Source: RGIG990 sp045589455
GTDB taxonomy: Bacteria > Verrucomicrobiota > Kiritimatiellia > RFP12 > UBA3636
Assembly: GCA_045589455.1 (NCBI GenBank)
Contig: JAZNPC010000035.1
Location: 4,711 to 68,710, forward strand
Reading direction: 5' to 3'
DNA length: 64,000 nt
Below the pieces are notes generated by a model, which made no database searches, was not told the origin of the DNA, and worked only from the letters and a program-made list of their open reading frames with translations. Position 1 is the stretch's first letter. Every line of letters starts with the position of its first letter. The translations under genes and the position numbers were made by a program. Positions 44,562-53,963 of this stretch are shown piece after piece.

Positions 44562-45488
44562 ATGGGAGCATCAGTAACAATCGCTAAATGGCAAAATAAT
44601 GCAAAGGCTGCCTTTGCTCTTTATTATGACGATGGCTGTAATAGCGCTCTAGCTACCGCGATACCATGCCTTAGAAAATATGATATTCCAGGCACCTTCT
44701 ATCTCTGCACGGGTTGGTATAAAGAGAAGCTGTGGGAGCTAGAAAAATGGTTCTCTCAGGTTGATAACAAAATTATATTTTTAGGCAATCACACAGTCAG
44801 CCATTGCGGTGTAAGCTCCTATGAAAATGCCAAGGAAGAAATTTGCAATAACGATAAGATTCTGCGTGAAGGACTAAAATACCCACAAAAGAAAATGCTC
44901 TCCTATGGTCGCCCAGGAGGTGTTGGTTGGAAAATCACAGATGCAGAGGAAAAGGAAATTTTAGAGTCTGTATACACAATTAAGCGTGCAGGCCTTAAAC
45001 CAGACGGCTCTGAATATGCAGGTGGTCTTTCAATTAAATCCTTTGAAGAAGCACTCTCTGCCCTTAATGCTATTGAAGAGGCAGGCAACAATGATTTTAT
45101 CATATTTCATGGCATTGGTGATGATTGGATTAGTTTCCCAGCCGCAGATCATGAAAAGCTAGTTCAAGAGCTTGCTATCCGTAAGGCAAAAGGAAGCCTA
45201 TGGGTCGCTGCTGCAATTGACATCCACAAATACATCGTTGAACGTGACGGTGCTTCTATCGATATTCTCTCATCTGAGAGCAATGACGAGATTAAGCTCA
45301 ACCTATCTGTAAAGACAGATCCTGAGAGCTATGACACCCCTCTTACAATCGTTGTAGACACCCCTACAGATTGGATTAGAGCAATGATTACACAAGGCGA
45401 AACAATCCAGATTGTTCCTGTGTTAGATGGCAAAGCAACCTTTAATGCTGCACCAATCAATGATGAAATCGTTGTAACCAAGCGTTAA
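44562..45488 (+). CDS. Polysaccharide deacetylase paralogue lacking a signal peptide
   Basis: 308 residues. Begins MGASVTIAKWQNNAKAAFAL, aligning with residue ~22 of the previous protein, so it starts exactly where that mature protein starts. TAGGAGT stands before this ATG. Motifs YYDDG (Asp23/Asp24), LGNHTVSH and YGRPGG, FHGIG are conserved. It is therefore probably an active cytoplasmic form. The two proteins share the same C-terminal beta module, so they arose by tandem duplication. Confidence 0.85.
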   Translation: MGASVTIAKWQNNAKAAFALYYDDGCNSALATAIPCLRKYDIPGTFYLCTGWYKEKLWELEKWFSQVDNKIIFLGNHTVSHCGVSSYENAKEEICNNDKILREGLKYPQKKMLSYGRPGGVGWKITDAEEKEILESVYTIKRAGLKPDGSEYAGGLSIKSFEEALSALNAIEEAGNNDFIIFHGIGDDWISFPAADHEKLVQELAIRKAKGSLWVAAAIDIHKYIVERDGASIDILSSESNDEIKLNLSVKTDPESYDTPLTIVVDTPTDWIRAMITQGETIQIVPVLDGKATFNAAPINDEIVVTKR

Positions 45489-45503
45489 TTCTAATCAAAT
45501 CCT

Positions 45504-46289
45504 ATGTCCGATACCTTTGAATTTAAACAAATTGGAGTATTCAAATGTGATGCTGAATACAAGCATGACATTCCACGCCAAGGTGTGTTCAATCAAAATC
45601 ATGTCGGAAAAATCATCCTAGATAAAGGAGAGAATTACGAGCAAGGCCTACGCGGACTTGAAGGGTTTGAACGCATTTGGGTTGTTTTTGTGCTTAACCG
45701 AAACAATGCTTGGAAGCCAATCGTAACACCACCCGTCCCTACTGCAACGCAAAAGCGTATTGGTGTATTTGCTTCTCGCGCCCCATATCGTCCTAATATG
45801 ATTGGGCTAAGCTGTGTAAAGCTTTTATCCATCAAGGGAAATGTAATAACTGTTGATGAATCTGACCTCCTAAATGATACGCCTATCCTAGATATTAAGC
45901 CGTATATACCAAAGGCAGATGCATTTCCTGAAGCAGCCGCTGGATGGGTTGATGAGCAAGTAATTGAAAAATACTCCTTAATTGAATCTGATTTATTTAA
46001 AGAACAGAACCAATTTCTTCTGCGCTTTAATCTAGATATATTTAACATAGCTAAGGTGCAATTATCAGAAAACCCATTTAACACAGAGCGAAAACGAATT
46101 AAATTCAATGAAGAGCAAACAGCTGGTGTTTTATCCTACCGAATGTTTAGAATTCATTTTTCTATAACCGATACAGCTATAACACTAGAAAGTATTCAAT
46201 CTGGATATACTCTAGAAGAATTAAACGATTCTTTTGATAAATATAACGACAAAGCTATCCATAGACCATTTACACAAAAATTTAATTAA
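45504..46289 (+). CDS. trmO: tRNA m6t6A37 methyltransferase (TrmO/TsaA family)
   Basis: 261 residues. FKQIGVFKCDAEYKHDIPRQ and GLEGFERIWVVFV open the family; GVFASRAPYRPNMIGLSCVK is the SAM site; the later DIKPYIPKAD block is conserved. TrmO uses SAM to methylate t6A at position 37 of some tRNAs. Length is near that of E. coli TrmO (235), with a C-terminal extension. Confidence 0.92.
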   Translation: MSDTFEFKQIGVFKCDAEYKHDIPRQGVFNQNHVGKIILDKGENYEQGLRGLEGFERIWVVFVLNRNNAWKPIVTPPVPTATQKRIGVFASRAPYRPNMIGLSCVKLLSIKGNVITVDESDLLNDTPILDIKPYIPKADAFPEAAAGWVDEQVIEKYSLIESDLFKEQNQFLLRFNLDIFNIAKVQLSENPFNTERKRIKFNEEQTAGVLSYRMFRIHFSITDTAITLESIQSGYTLEELNDSFDKYNDKAIHRPFTQKFN

Positions 46290-46304
46290 CCCAAAGGACC
46301 ATTT

Positions 46305-47579
46305 ATGTTCGTAACAAGTACAGAAAATTCTTATTGGCAGCTAGGTACAACAACAACCGAGCAAGGCATCACACTTACATTTGGTGAAGAACAGCAGACC
46401 ATTCGTGGCTTTGGTTGCTGCTTTAGTGAGCTTGGTGCAAAAGCACTTAACAAGCTTTCTCCTGAGGATAAAAAGAGCGTCCTTGATGAGCTATTTGATG
46501 ACCAAGGTGGTGCATTCAACTATTGCCGCACACCTATCGGAGCAAGCGATTTTGCTCTAGACTTCTATAGCTATAATGACACCGAGGGCGATTATGAAAT
46601 GAAGAATTTCTCAATCGACCGCGATAGAAAGCTGCTCCTCCCTCTCATTAAGGAAGGCGTGTCACGTCGCACAGACATGCAAATGTTTGCTTCTCCATGG
46701 TGTCCTCCTACTTGGCTAAAGACTCACAACACCTATAGCTTTGGCGTATTTAATCGCACTGAGCAAAACCTAAAGGCATATGCTCTTTACTTCAAGAAGT
46801 ATGTACAAGCATATCACAACGAGGGCATCCCACTTATTCATATTCACCCACAGAATGAGCCTTGCAGCACACAGAAGTTCCCATCCTGTGAATGGCGTGG
46901 TGAATGGCTAGCAGATTTTGTTGGCAAATATCTTGGCCCAGCTCTAGAGGGTGAAAATGTTGACATTTTCTTTGGCACAGTAAATGGTCCAGAATCTGAT
47001 AGCCGCTATAATTGGACTCGCTACTGCGATTTCCTTGGTTATGCTATGCAGGATCCAGCTGCACGCAAATACATCAAGGGCGTTGGCTATCAATGGGCTG
47101 GTAGAAATGCATTATCACAAACCCAAGAGGATTATCCTAATCTAGAAATCATCCAAACTGAGAGTCAGTGTGGTGATGGACAAAACTCATGGGAGCAAGC
47201 TATGTTCATTTACGAGCTTGCACGCATCTACTTCCGCTTTGGAACAACTGCTTATGTTTATTGGAATATTGCACTTGAGGACGATGCCTTCAGCACTTGG
47301 GGCTGGAAGCAGAATTCACTAGTAACAGTAAAGGATGGAAAGGCAATATTCAATCCTGAATACTATTTGATGAAGCATTTTTCTCATTTTGTTAAGCGTG
47401 GAGCAAAATATGTTAAGATGAATGGAGAATTTAGCTCTTGCTGCATCTCCTTTATCAATCCAGATGGAGGCAAGGTAATCCTTGCAAGCAACCCATACAA
47501 GATTGATAAGGTTATCACAATCGAAGGAAGCTCATATTCCCTACCACCTAACTCTATTAGCACAATTACAATAGACTAA
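46305..47579 (+). CDS. GH30-family glycoside hydrolase, no signal peptide
   Basis: 424 residues. QTIRGFGCCFSELGAKAL is the GH30 start. The acid/base Glu185 lies in HPQNEP and the nucleophile Glu286 in QTESQCG. TWLKTHNTYSFG is typical of the glucosylceramidase-like part. GH30 enzymes cleave beta-glucosides, beta-xylosides or related bonds. Lacking a signal peptide it acts inside the cell, on imported oligosaccharides. The PHP phosphatase gene starts two bases past its stop, so both are co-translated. Confidence 0.88.
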   Translation: MFVTSTENSYWQLGTTTTEQGITLTFGEEQQTIRGFGCCFSELGAKALNKLSPEDKKSVLDELFDDQGGAFNYCRTPIGASDFALDFYSYNDTEGDYEMKNFSIDRDRKLLLPLIKEGVSRRTDMQMFASPWCPPTWLKTHNTYSFGVFNRTEQNLKAYALYFKKYVQAYHNEGIPLIHIHPQNEPCSTQKFPSCEWRGEWLADFVGKYLGPALEGENVDIFFGTVNGPESDSRYNWTRYCDFLGYAMQDPAARKYIKGVGYQWAGRNALSQTQEDYPNLEIIQTESQCGDGQNSWEQAMFIYELARIYFRFGTTAYVYWNIALEDDAFSTWGWKQNSLVTVKDGKAIFNPEYYLMKHFSHFVKRGAKYVKMNGEFSSCCISFINPDGGKVILASNPYKIDKVITIEGSSYSLPPNSISTITID

Positions 47580-47580
47580 A

Positions 47581-48393
47581 ATGATTACTTCAAATTACCA
47601 TACTCACTCTACATATTGTGACGGGAAAAACACCCTTGAAGAAATGGTGCTTTCTGCGATTAATAAAGGATTTACTGAGCTCGGCTTTTCTGGTCATGCT
47701 CCATCAAGCGCATATTTTTCTTGGGAAAGTAAGCTAGAAAAACTTAATCAATATAAGTCTGAGGTTAAAGTACTTAAAGATAAATATTCCGATAGAATCA
47801 AAATCTTTCTCGGCTTAGAAATGGATTATTTTTCTCCTATTGAGCTAGCAGAAGGTTGTGATTACACATTAGGCTCTGTTCACACCCTATTTAAGAATGG
47901 TAAGTATCTTGAGATTGACAATAGCAAGCAAATTCAAATTGATGATGTAAACGAGCATTACAATGGCGATTTCTATGCCTATATTGAAGATTATTACGAT
48001 CTGATGGCAGACATTGTTACAAAGACAAAATGCGATATTATTGGACATTTTGATTTAGTTACAAAATTCAACGAGCTTGGCGATCTTTTTGACATAAAGC
48101 ACCCGCGCTATTTGAAGGCTATGCAAAAGGCATTGGATGCATTAATTAAGACCCGAGTACCATTTGAGATAAACACAGGTGCAATTTCACGAGGTTATAG
48201 AACAGAATCATATCCAGAGCAATCAATCTTAGATTGCATTGGTAAGGCAGGCATTCCGCTTGTGATTAATTCTGATACACATAGTGTCGACACCATTGAC
48301 TTTATGTTAAATGATGAACAGCAAAAGCTAGACACACTCGGCTATAAATATCTCACTACCCTTGCTGAAATCAAAGACGCTCAAATACGCTAA
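47581..48393 (+). CDS. hisJ: Histidinol-phosphatase of the PHP family (HisJ/HisK-like)
   Basis: 270 residues. Metal motifs: NYHTHSTYCDG (5-15), GFSGHAPSS, GLEMDYF, GSVH, GHFDLV and NSDTHS. These fit HisJ-type histidinol-phosphatases. No other his genes are near, so a different sugar phosphate is possible. It abuts the GH30 stop. Confidence 0.8.
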   Translation: MITSNYHTHSTYCDGKNTLEEMVLSAINKGFTELGFSGHAPSSAYFSWESKLEKLNQYKSEVKVLKDKYSDRIKIFLGLEMDYFSPIELAEGCDYTLGSVHTLFKNGKYLEIDNSKQIQIDDVNEHYNGDFYAYIEDYYDLMADIVTKTKCDIIGHFDLVTKFNELGDLFDIKHPRYLKAMQKALDALIKTRVPFEINTGAISRGYRTESYPEQSILDCIGKAGIPLVINSDTHSVDTIDFMLNDEQQKLDTLGYKYLTTLAEIKDAQIR

Positions 48394-48424
48394 TAATGCC
48401 AGCGGCCGTGTGGTAGCTTGTGTG

Positions 48425-48455
48425 ATACAACCGCCTACGCTAATGACGGTTGTAT
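48425..48455 (+). terminator. Hairpin after the PHP phosphatase gene
   Basis: ATACAACCG (48425-48433) pairs with CGGTTGTAT (48447-48455), 13-base loop, weak A/T tail. Confidence 0.35.
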
Positions 48456-48572
48456 TATAATTCTATAAGTGCCGTCCCCCAACCTATTCGTTCGGATTAT
48501 ATTATTTTGGTTTTTAGGGGAAGCCTTGTGCGTTTTGTTACAAATTTTCTTTATCCCGTAGGGATAAACCTA

Positions 48573-48601
48573 TTGTTTATATTTTCTTGGTATGGTATAA
48601 T
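48573..48601 (+). promoter_or_regulatory. Promoter of dnaX
   Basis: TTGTTT (48573-48578), 17-base spacer, consensus TATAAT (48596-48601), 35 bases before the ATG at 48637. Confidence 0.75.
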
Positions 48602-48636
48602 AGAAATGAATTAAAGAACGAATTTGGAGTTTCTAA

Positions 48637-50127
48637 ATGTCATATCAAGTTATTGCACGAAAATGGCGCCCAAAGACCTTTGAGGATGTCGTAGGCCAAG
48701 ACCATGTTGTAAAAACAATGCGCAATGCAATTGAGCAAAATCGTCTTGCTCAAGCATATTTGCTTTGTGGCCCACGTGGTACTGGTAAAACTACCCTTGC
48801 ACGTATTTTTGCGAAGGCACTCAATTGTGAAAAAGGTCCTACGACTGTACCATGCTGCCAATGCAATAATTGCAAAGAAATCGATGCTGGTAATAGTTTA
48901 GATGTTATTGAAATCGACGGCGCCTCAAATAACAAGGTTGAGGACGTTCATCAGAAGATTTTGGAAACCGTCAATTTTGCCCCAGTTGCTGGTAAATTTA
49001 AGATTTACTATATTGACGAGGTACACATGCTTACTAATCAGGCCTTCAATGCTCTTCTAAAGACAATTGAAGAGCCACCAGCTCATGCAAGATTTATCTT
49101 TGCAACTACTGAGGCAGATAAGGTTATTGGAACAATTGTTTCCCGCTGTCAGCGCTTTGATTTGCGTCGCATTGCTATTCCAGAGATTTCTGGACAGCTA
49201 CGTAAGATTTCTGATGCTGAAGGCATAACAATTGATGATGATGCTATCTTTGCATTGGCTCGTGGTGCCGATGGTGGTATGCGTGATGCTGAATCCGCAC
49301 TAGATCAAATCATCTCATACACAGGCTCAAATATTACAGAGCAAGATGTGTTAGGCGTATTTGGTCTTGTATCACGTGAAGCAATCGAGGGTATTGCTGA
49401 GGCAGTATTAACCTCGGACATTCCGCGCATCATCAATCTAATTTCATCATTGGATAGCTCTGGTAAGGATTTGCGTAGGCTCACTGCTGAGCTTATTGCT
49501 CACTTCCGCAATATTCTTATCTACATCCAGATGGGTGGCTATGATTCAAGCCTAAATCTAACTGATGCTCAAATTGAGACATTGAAAAAGCAAGCAGCTA
49601 TTACTAACACAGCTGCTGTACTTTCTGTTACAGAGAATTTAATTGAGCTAGATGGTAAATTGCGTCTATCATTGTCTCCACGCATTTTGTTAGAAACAGC
49701 ATTGATTCGCAGTGCAAAATCTGCATCTGTAGTTGATCTAGAGAAAATACTTAAAAAGCTTACAAGTTTGAAGCTAGAGTTAGGAGGTGGAGATGCTGCA
49801 GCAACAGCATCTCCGGTGAGGCAAAGCATAGCTAACACACCAGCCTCTTCCGCTCCTGTTGCACAATCAACACCTGCATCTGTTGCTCCAGCAAGGCCAA
49901 GTCCTACAGCTCCAGCAAGCATACAGACTGTTACTCAAGCAACCTCTCAGCCACAAATTGACAAGCCAACTCTTCAGGAGGTCTCTATTGAGCAATCAAC
50001 TGAAGAAAAATCTCAGCTTGATGATATTGAGAGCGATATCGCTTTAAGAAAACGTGTAGAAGCACACCATCTTGTAAAAGAAGCAATTTCTATGTTCGAT
50101 GGTGTAATTCGTGGCGTAAAAAAATAA
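48637..50127 (+). CDS. dnaX: DNA polymerase III gamma/tau subunit
   Basis: 496 residues. Begins YQVIARKWRPKTFEDVVGQDH. Walker A GPRGTGKTT at 45-53, zinc cysteines C64, C73, C76, C79, Walker B YYIDEVHML, sensor 1 FATTEADKV, arginine finger SRCQRFD. Residues about 390-445 form an Ala/Pro/Ser/Thr/Gln linker, then a short helical tail (AHHLVKEAISMFDG). There is no full tau C-terminal domain. It loads the clamp; the cluster dnaX-ybaB-recR is conserved in bacteria. GGAG precedes the ATG. Confidence 0.97.
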   Translation: MSYQVIARKWRPKTFEDVVGQDHVVKTMRNAIEQNRLAQAYLLCGPRGTGKTTLARIFAKALNCEKGPTTVPCCQCNNCKEIDAGNSLDVIEIDGASNNKVEDVHQKILETVNFAPVAGKFKIYYIDEVHMLTNQAFNALLKTIEEPPAHARFIFATTEADKVIGTIVSRCQRFDLRRIAIPEISGQLRKISDAEGITIDDDAIFALARGADGGMRDAESALDQIISYTGSNITEQDVLGVFGLVSREAIEGIAEAVLTSDIPRIINLISSLDSSGKDLRRLTAELIAHFRNILIYIQMGGYDSSLNLTDAQIETLKKQAAITNTAAVLSVTENLIELDGKLRLSLSPRILLETALIRSAKSASVVDLEKILKKLTSLKLELGGGDAAATASPVRQSIANTPASSAPVAQSTPASVAPARPSPTAPASIQTVTQATSQPQIDKPTLQEVSIEQSTEEKSQLDDIESDIALRKRVEAHHLVKEAISMFDGVIRGVKK

Positions 50128-50187
50128 ATTATTTAATAAAAACTAAAACCCATTGGCAAAAGCCAATACAAACTAAAGGAAAAAAAT

Positions 50188-50505
50188 ATGTCAGGATTCT
50201 TCCAACAAGCTAAACAAGCAATGGAACTACGTAGCAAAATGAAGAAGGTTCAAAAGGATCTAGAGAACAAGGTTGTCGAATACGAGAATGGCGGTGTTAA
50301 GGTAAAGGCTAGCTGTGACATTGCTATTACAGAAATCAAATTTGACACTGAGCTAGTTGCTCTTGATAAGCTAGATAAGCTAGAGCGTCTAATTCTTACT
50401 AACACCAATAAGGCTCTAAAGCTTGCTAAGGACGAGGCAGCTAAATATACTCAAAACGCTATGCGTGACATGGGTGGCCTAGGTGGTCTACTAGGTGGCA
50501 TGTAA
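50188..50505 (+). CDS. ybaB: YbaB/EbfC nucleoid-associated protein
   Basis: 105 residues; QQAKQAMELRSKMKKVQKDL and VKVKASCDIAITEIKFD match YbaB/EbfC, a dimeric DNA-binding protein. C-terminus MGGLGGLLGGM is characteristic. Ten of its 13 leucines are CTA and three CTT, no TTA, TTG or CTG. It lies between dnaX and recR as in most bacteria. Confidence 0.95.
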   Translation: MSGFFQQAKQAMELRSKMKKVQKDLENKVVEYENGGVKVKASCDIAITEIKFDTELVALDKLDKLERLILTNTNKALKLAKDEAAKYTQNAMRDMGGLGGLLGGM

Positions 50506-50513
50506 GAATCATC

Positions 50514-50559
50514 AAAGGCTATGCCAGCTCTAGCAAATGCAAAACCTGGCATTGCCTTT
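50514..50559 (+). terminator. Imperfect hairpin after ybaB
   Basis: AAAGGCTATGCCAG (50514-50527) pairs with CTGGCATTGCCTTT (50546-50559) except one position, no T-run. It could partly separate ybaB from recR. Confidence 0.45.
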
Positions 50560-50618
50560 AAACAATACAACTATCAACAATCAATAGCCAACAATCAACA
50601 GACTGAGTGTGGCATTTT

Positions 50619-51239
50619 ATGCACCATATAGAAGAACACGATAAGCTTATACGCGCACTATCTAGACTACCAGGTATTGGCAGGCGTTCTGCAGAGCGTA
50701 TTGCGCTTACAATAGCACACGAAAAGTCCCTACTTCTTGAGCCTCTACTTAATGCGCTTCAAGGAGTAAAGGATAATATTACCACATGTGATTGCTGTGG
50801 TGTTATTACAACCCATGATGCAAATCCTTGTGCAATCTGTTCTAGCTCCACTAGAGATAAATCACTTATTTGTGTTGTGGAAAATTCTGACGATATTTTG
50901 ACTATTGAAAAATCTGATTCCTTTCATGGTGTATATCACACTCTTAATGGACGCATATCACCTATGACTGGCGTTCGCCCCGAAGACCTACGCCTAAAGG
51001 AATTATTTGAACGAGTAACCTCTGATGGTGTAAAAGAGGTTATTCTTGCTATCAACACAGATGTTGAAGGCGATGCTACTGCTTCATACATCTCTGAAAA
51101 GCTAGCAACGCTTGGTGTAAAAACAACAAGAATTGCTTTTGGTATTCCTGCCGATAGCGGAATACTATACACCGATCCAATCACTTTGAAGCGCGCCTTT
51201 AATGGGCGCCTACCTGCATCCAAAATCAATTTAAATTAG
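50619..51239 (+). CDS. recR: Recombination protein RecR
   Basis: 206 residues from ATG 50619 (MHHIEEHDKLIRALSRL); a GTG at 50607 is possible. HhH motif LPGIGRRSAERIALTI; zinc finger CDCC...CAIC near 65-80; Toprim domain VVENSDD and INTDVEGDATASYI. It acts with RecO/RecF in gap repair. Ribosome site is weak (GAGTGTGG). Confidence 0.95.
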   Translation: MHHIEEHDKLIRALSRLPGIGRRSAERIALTIAHEKSLLLEPLLNALQGVKDNITTCDCCGVITTHDANPCAICSSSTRDKSLICVVENSDDILTIEKSDSFHGVYHTLNGRISPMTGVRPEDLRLKELFERVTSDGVKEVILAINTDVEGDATASYISEKLATLGVKTTRIAFGIPADSGILYTDPITLKRAFNGRLPASKINLN

Positions 51240-51261
51240 TCTCAACCATCGAGAAGCTATT

Positions 51262-53895
51262 ATGTTTACAATTTACGACATTAAGACAGAATATCTTACT
51301 AACCCACTTGGCATGGATGAAGCAAAGCCACGCTTTTCCTACAAGCTAAAGGGTGATTGTGAGAAGCAAGCAGAACGCAGAATCATTGTTAAAGCTGAGG
51401 ATGGAAGCATTGCTTGGGATTCTGGTTTTGTTGCTTCTAGCGATACAATTCAAATCTACTATGAAGGCGAAGCATTAATGCCATTTACTCGCTACTTTAT
51501 CACGGTTGAGGTAAAGCCTTTTGTTAATGGTGCCGCAGGTGAAGCAATTGCTTCTACTGAAGAAGCATATTTTGAAACAGGCCTAATTGACACTCCGTGG
51601 CAGGGTGAGTGGATTAGCTTCCATGGTTTCAAGCAATTTGCCGCAGGTAATATCCGCAAAGAATTTTCAGTTAATAAACAGATAGCCTCTGCTCGCCTAT
51701 ATGTTGCATGTCTTGGCTTCTATGCAAGCTACATCAATGGCAAGCGCACAGACGATGCAAGCTTTGCTCCTGGCTGGACAGACTATTTTACACGTGTACA
51801 ATATCAGGCATACGATGTCACGGGACTAATTTCCTCTGGAGCAAATTGCATTGGCTTCACCATTGCTCCTGGCTGGTATTGTGGCATTCCGTCCTATTGC
51901 TGGGGTGGAGGCTATGCAAGTAAAAAGCCAATGTTTATGGCAAATCTTCGACTAACCTACGAGGATGGTTCTGTTGAGACAATCTTTACTAACGAAGAAT
52001 TTCAGATAACAAATGTTGATGGCGATAGCACCGCTGTTCGCCTAAGCGACATATATTCTGGCGAAGTCTATGAGGCTTGGCGCGAAGACACAAAATGGAA
52101 GCTTCCAGGATACACTGGCCAACACTGGAAAGCATGCCTAATGCGTGGCATAGAAAAGCCCGCTATTGTGTGGCAGCGTGGTGCATTTGTTCGCCACAAG
52201 CTATCTATAAAGCCTGTAAGCATCACACATCGACCTAATGGCACTTGGGTTGTAGATTTTGGACAAAATCTCGTGGGACGTGAGCGCTTCACCCTACACA
52301 ATACAACGACTGGTCAAACAATCTATATTAAGCATGGTGAGATGCTTCGTGCTGATGGCTCTGTATATACAGACAACCTACGTACCGCAACAGCATCAAC
52401 AACATACACCACTGGCACACACGAAATTGAAATCTATGAGCCTGAATTTACATTCTTTGGCTTCCGTTATATTGAAATTTCTGGCTGGCATGGTGAGCTA
52501 AAGGAAGAAGACATTTCTGCCGAAGTAATTTATTCAGACCTAGAAACCTCTGGTAGCTTTGAGTGCTCTAATGATCTAATCAATAAACTTTATAGCAATA
52601 TTGTTTGGGGACAACGCGGAAACTTTGTGGATATTCCTACAGACTGCCCACAACGAGATGAGCGCAAGGGTTGGACAGCAGATACACAGGTATTCATGAA
52701 TGTGGCCACCTACAATATGTTCTCTGCTGAATTTTATCGTAAATGGATTGAGGACCTAAATTCTAATCTTCTAAGAAAGAGCGGTTGCTTCTCTCAGATT
52801 TGCCCAGATCCAAACCCAGAATCACCTCCTTCCACTGCTTGGACAGATGCAGGAATAATTTGCCCATGGCTCATGTTTGTGAAATATGGTGACACTCAGC
52901 TTCTATCCAAGTATTATCACAATATGGCACACTGGATTGATTGGCAGATTGAAAATCAAAATGGCAAATTGATTGTGGATAATACCTCCTTCAATGATTG
53001 GCTAAATGCAGACGACCCAATTTCCAATCCATATCTATGCACAGCATATATGGCTGGCATGATTAAGCTACTTATCAAGATTGCAACAATCAATGGTGAT
53101 GCAGAGGAAGCAAAGAAGCGCACAGAGCTTCTTGAGCGTGTGCTTGCTGAATTCCACAAGACATTCCTACGTGAGGATGGTGGCATCAAAGAGCATTCTC
53201 AGACAGCAATGCTTCTAGCACTACACTTTGAGCTACTCCCAGAGAGCTCTGTTGATGTTGTGGCAAACGACCTTGTTGAGAGCATCGTTAACAAGCGTGG
53301 AATGCACTTAAGCACAGGCTTTGTGGGCACTCCTCTTCTACTCCCTGTTTTGACAAAAATTGGTCGCATTGATGTGGCTTATGCATTGTTGAATCAGACC
53401 ACATACCCAAGCTGGTTATATCCTGTAACACAAGGTGCAACAACAATGTGGGAGCGTTGGGATAGCTGGTCTGATGTTAAGGGCTTTGGCGATGTGGGCA
53501 TGAACTCCTTCAATCACTATGCATATGGTGCTGTGGGTGAATGGTTCTTTGAAACAATCTGCGGTATTCAGCCATCACTTGAAGCAGATACAACTAAGGC
53601 AGCATTCAAGGAGTTTACTCTTGCACCAATTCCTGGTGGAGGTCTCTCTCATGCAAAGGCAACATACGAGTCAATGTATGGCGAGATTCGTAGTGGCTGG
53701 AAATTTGAAGGTGACGCACTTGTATGGAGCTTCGCTATTCCTGCTAACACAACTGCACACATCACTCTGCCACAAGGTTGGGCTGTTGCTGATGGCGATG
53801 AAGCAGCAAAGGCAAAGCTTGCAAGCCTATTTACTGGCGAAGCAAACACAACCGCTACTGCCGGAGAATACACACTTGTATTAAAGAAAGCTTAA
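51262..53895 (+). CDS. GH78 alpha-L-rhamnosidase, no signal peptide
   Basis: 877 residues. N-terminal concanavalin-like domains (GFYASYINGKRTDDASFAPGW region 150-172, LSDIYSGEVYEA near 262), then the (alpha/alpha)6 barrel with TDCPQRDERKGWTADTQ at 460-476 holding the catalytic acid/base Glu467, and a C-terminal beta domain. It releases L-rhamnose from plant or bacterial glycans. It has no signal peptide, and the next gene is rhamnose mutarotase, so both act in the cytoplasm. Confidence 0.92.
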   Translation: MFTIYDIKTEYLTNPLGMDEAKPRFSYKLKGDCEKQAERRIIVKAEDGSIAWDSGFVASSDTIQIYYEGEALMPFTRYFITVEVKPFVNGAAGEAIASTEEAYFETGLIDTPWQGEWISFHGFKQFAAGNIRKEFSVNKQIASARLYVACLGFYASYINGKRTDDASFAPGWTDYFTRVQYQAYDVTGLISSGANCIGFTIAPGWYCGIPSYCWGGGYASKKPMFMANLRLTYEDGSVETIFTNEEFQITNVDGDSTAVRLSDIYSGEVYEAWREDTKWKLPGYTGQHWKACLMRGIEKPAIVWQRGAFVRHKLSIKPVSITHRPNGTWVVDFGQNLVGRERFTLHNTTTGQTIYIKHGEMLRADGSVYTDNLRTATASTTYTTGTHEIEIYEPEFTFFGFRYIEISGWHGELKEEDISAEVIYSDLETSGSFECSNDLINKLYSNIVWGQRGNFVDIPTDCPQRDERKGWTADTQVFMNVATYNMFSAEFYRKWIEDLNSNLLRKSGCFSQICPDPNPESPPSTAWTDAGIICPWLMFVKYGDTQLLSKYYHNMAHWIDWQIENQNGKLIVDNTSFNDWLNADDPISNPYLCTAYMAGMIKLLIKIATINGDAEEAKKRTELLERVLAEFHKTFLREDGGIKEHSQTAMLLALHFELLPESSVDVVANDLVESIVNKRGMHLSTGFVGTPLLLPVLTKIGRIDVAYALLNQTTYPSWLYPVTQGATTMWERWDSWSDVKGFGDVGMNSFNHYAYGAVGEWFFETICGIQPSLEADTTKAAFKEFTLAPIPGGGLSHAKATYESMYGEIRSGWKFEGDALVWSFAIPANTTAHITLPQGWAVADGDEAAKAKLASLFTGEANTTATAGEYTLVLKKA

Positions 53896-53914
53896 GAAAC
53901 AATTTAATTGTGCG

Positions 53915-53934
53915 CTACGTCGCGTGCGACGTAG
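53915..53934. other. Intergenic hairpin, copy 1 (covarying pair)
   Basis: CTACGTCG-CGTG-CGACGTAG, a perfect 8-bp stem with tetraloop CGTG, preceded by TTGTGCG. It lies between the GH78 gene and rhaM. Copy 2 at 55627 differs by a compensating T-A to C-G change. Confidence 0.8.
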
Positions 53935-53963
53935 AAGAAAATTTTACAAAAGGAATTAACATT

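Noticed and set aside
53909..53937. Riboswitch ahead of rhaM
   Set aside because: The element is a simple 8-bp hairpin that also occurs before an unrelated gene at 55627; a repeat fits better.
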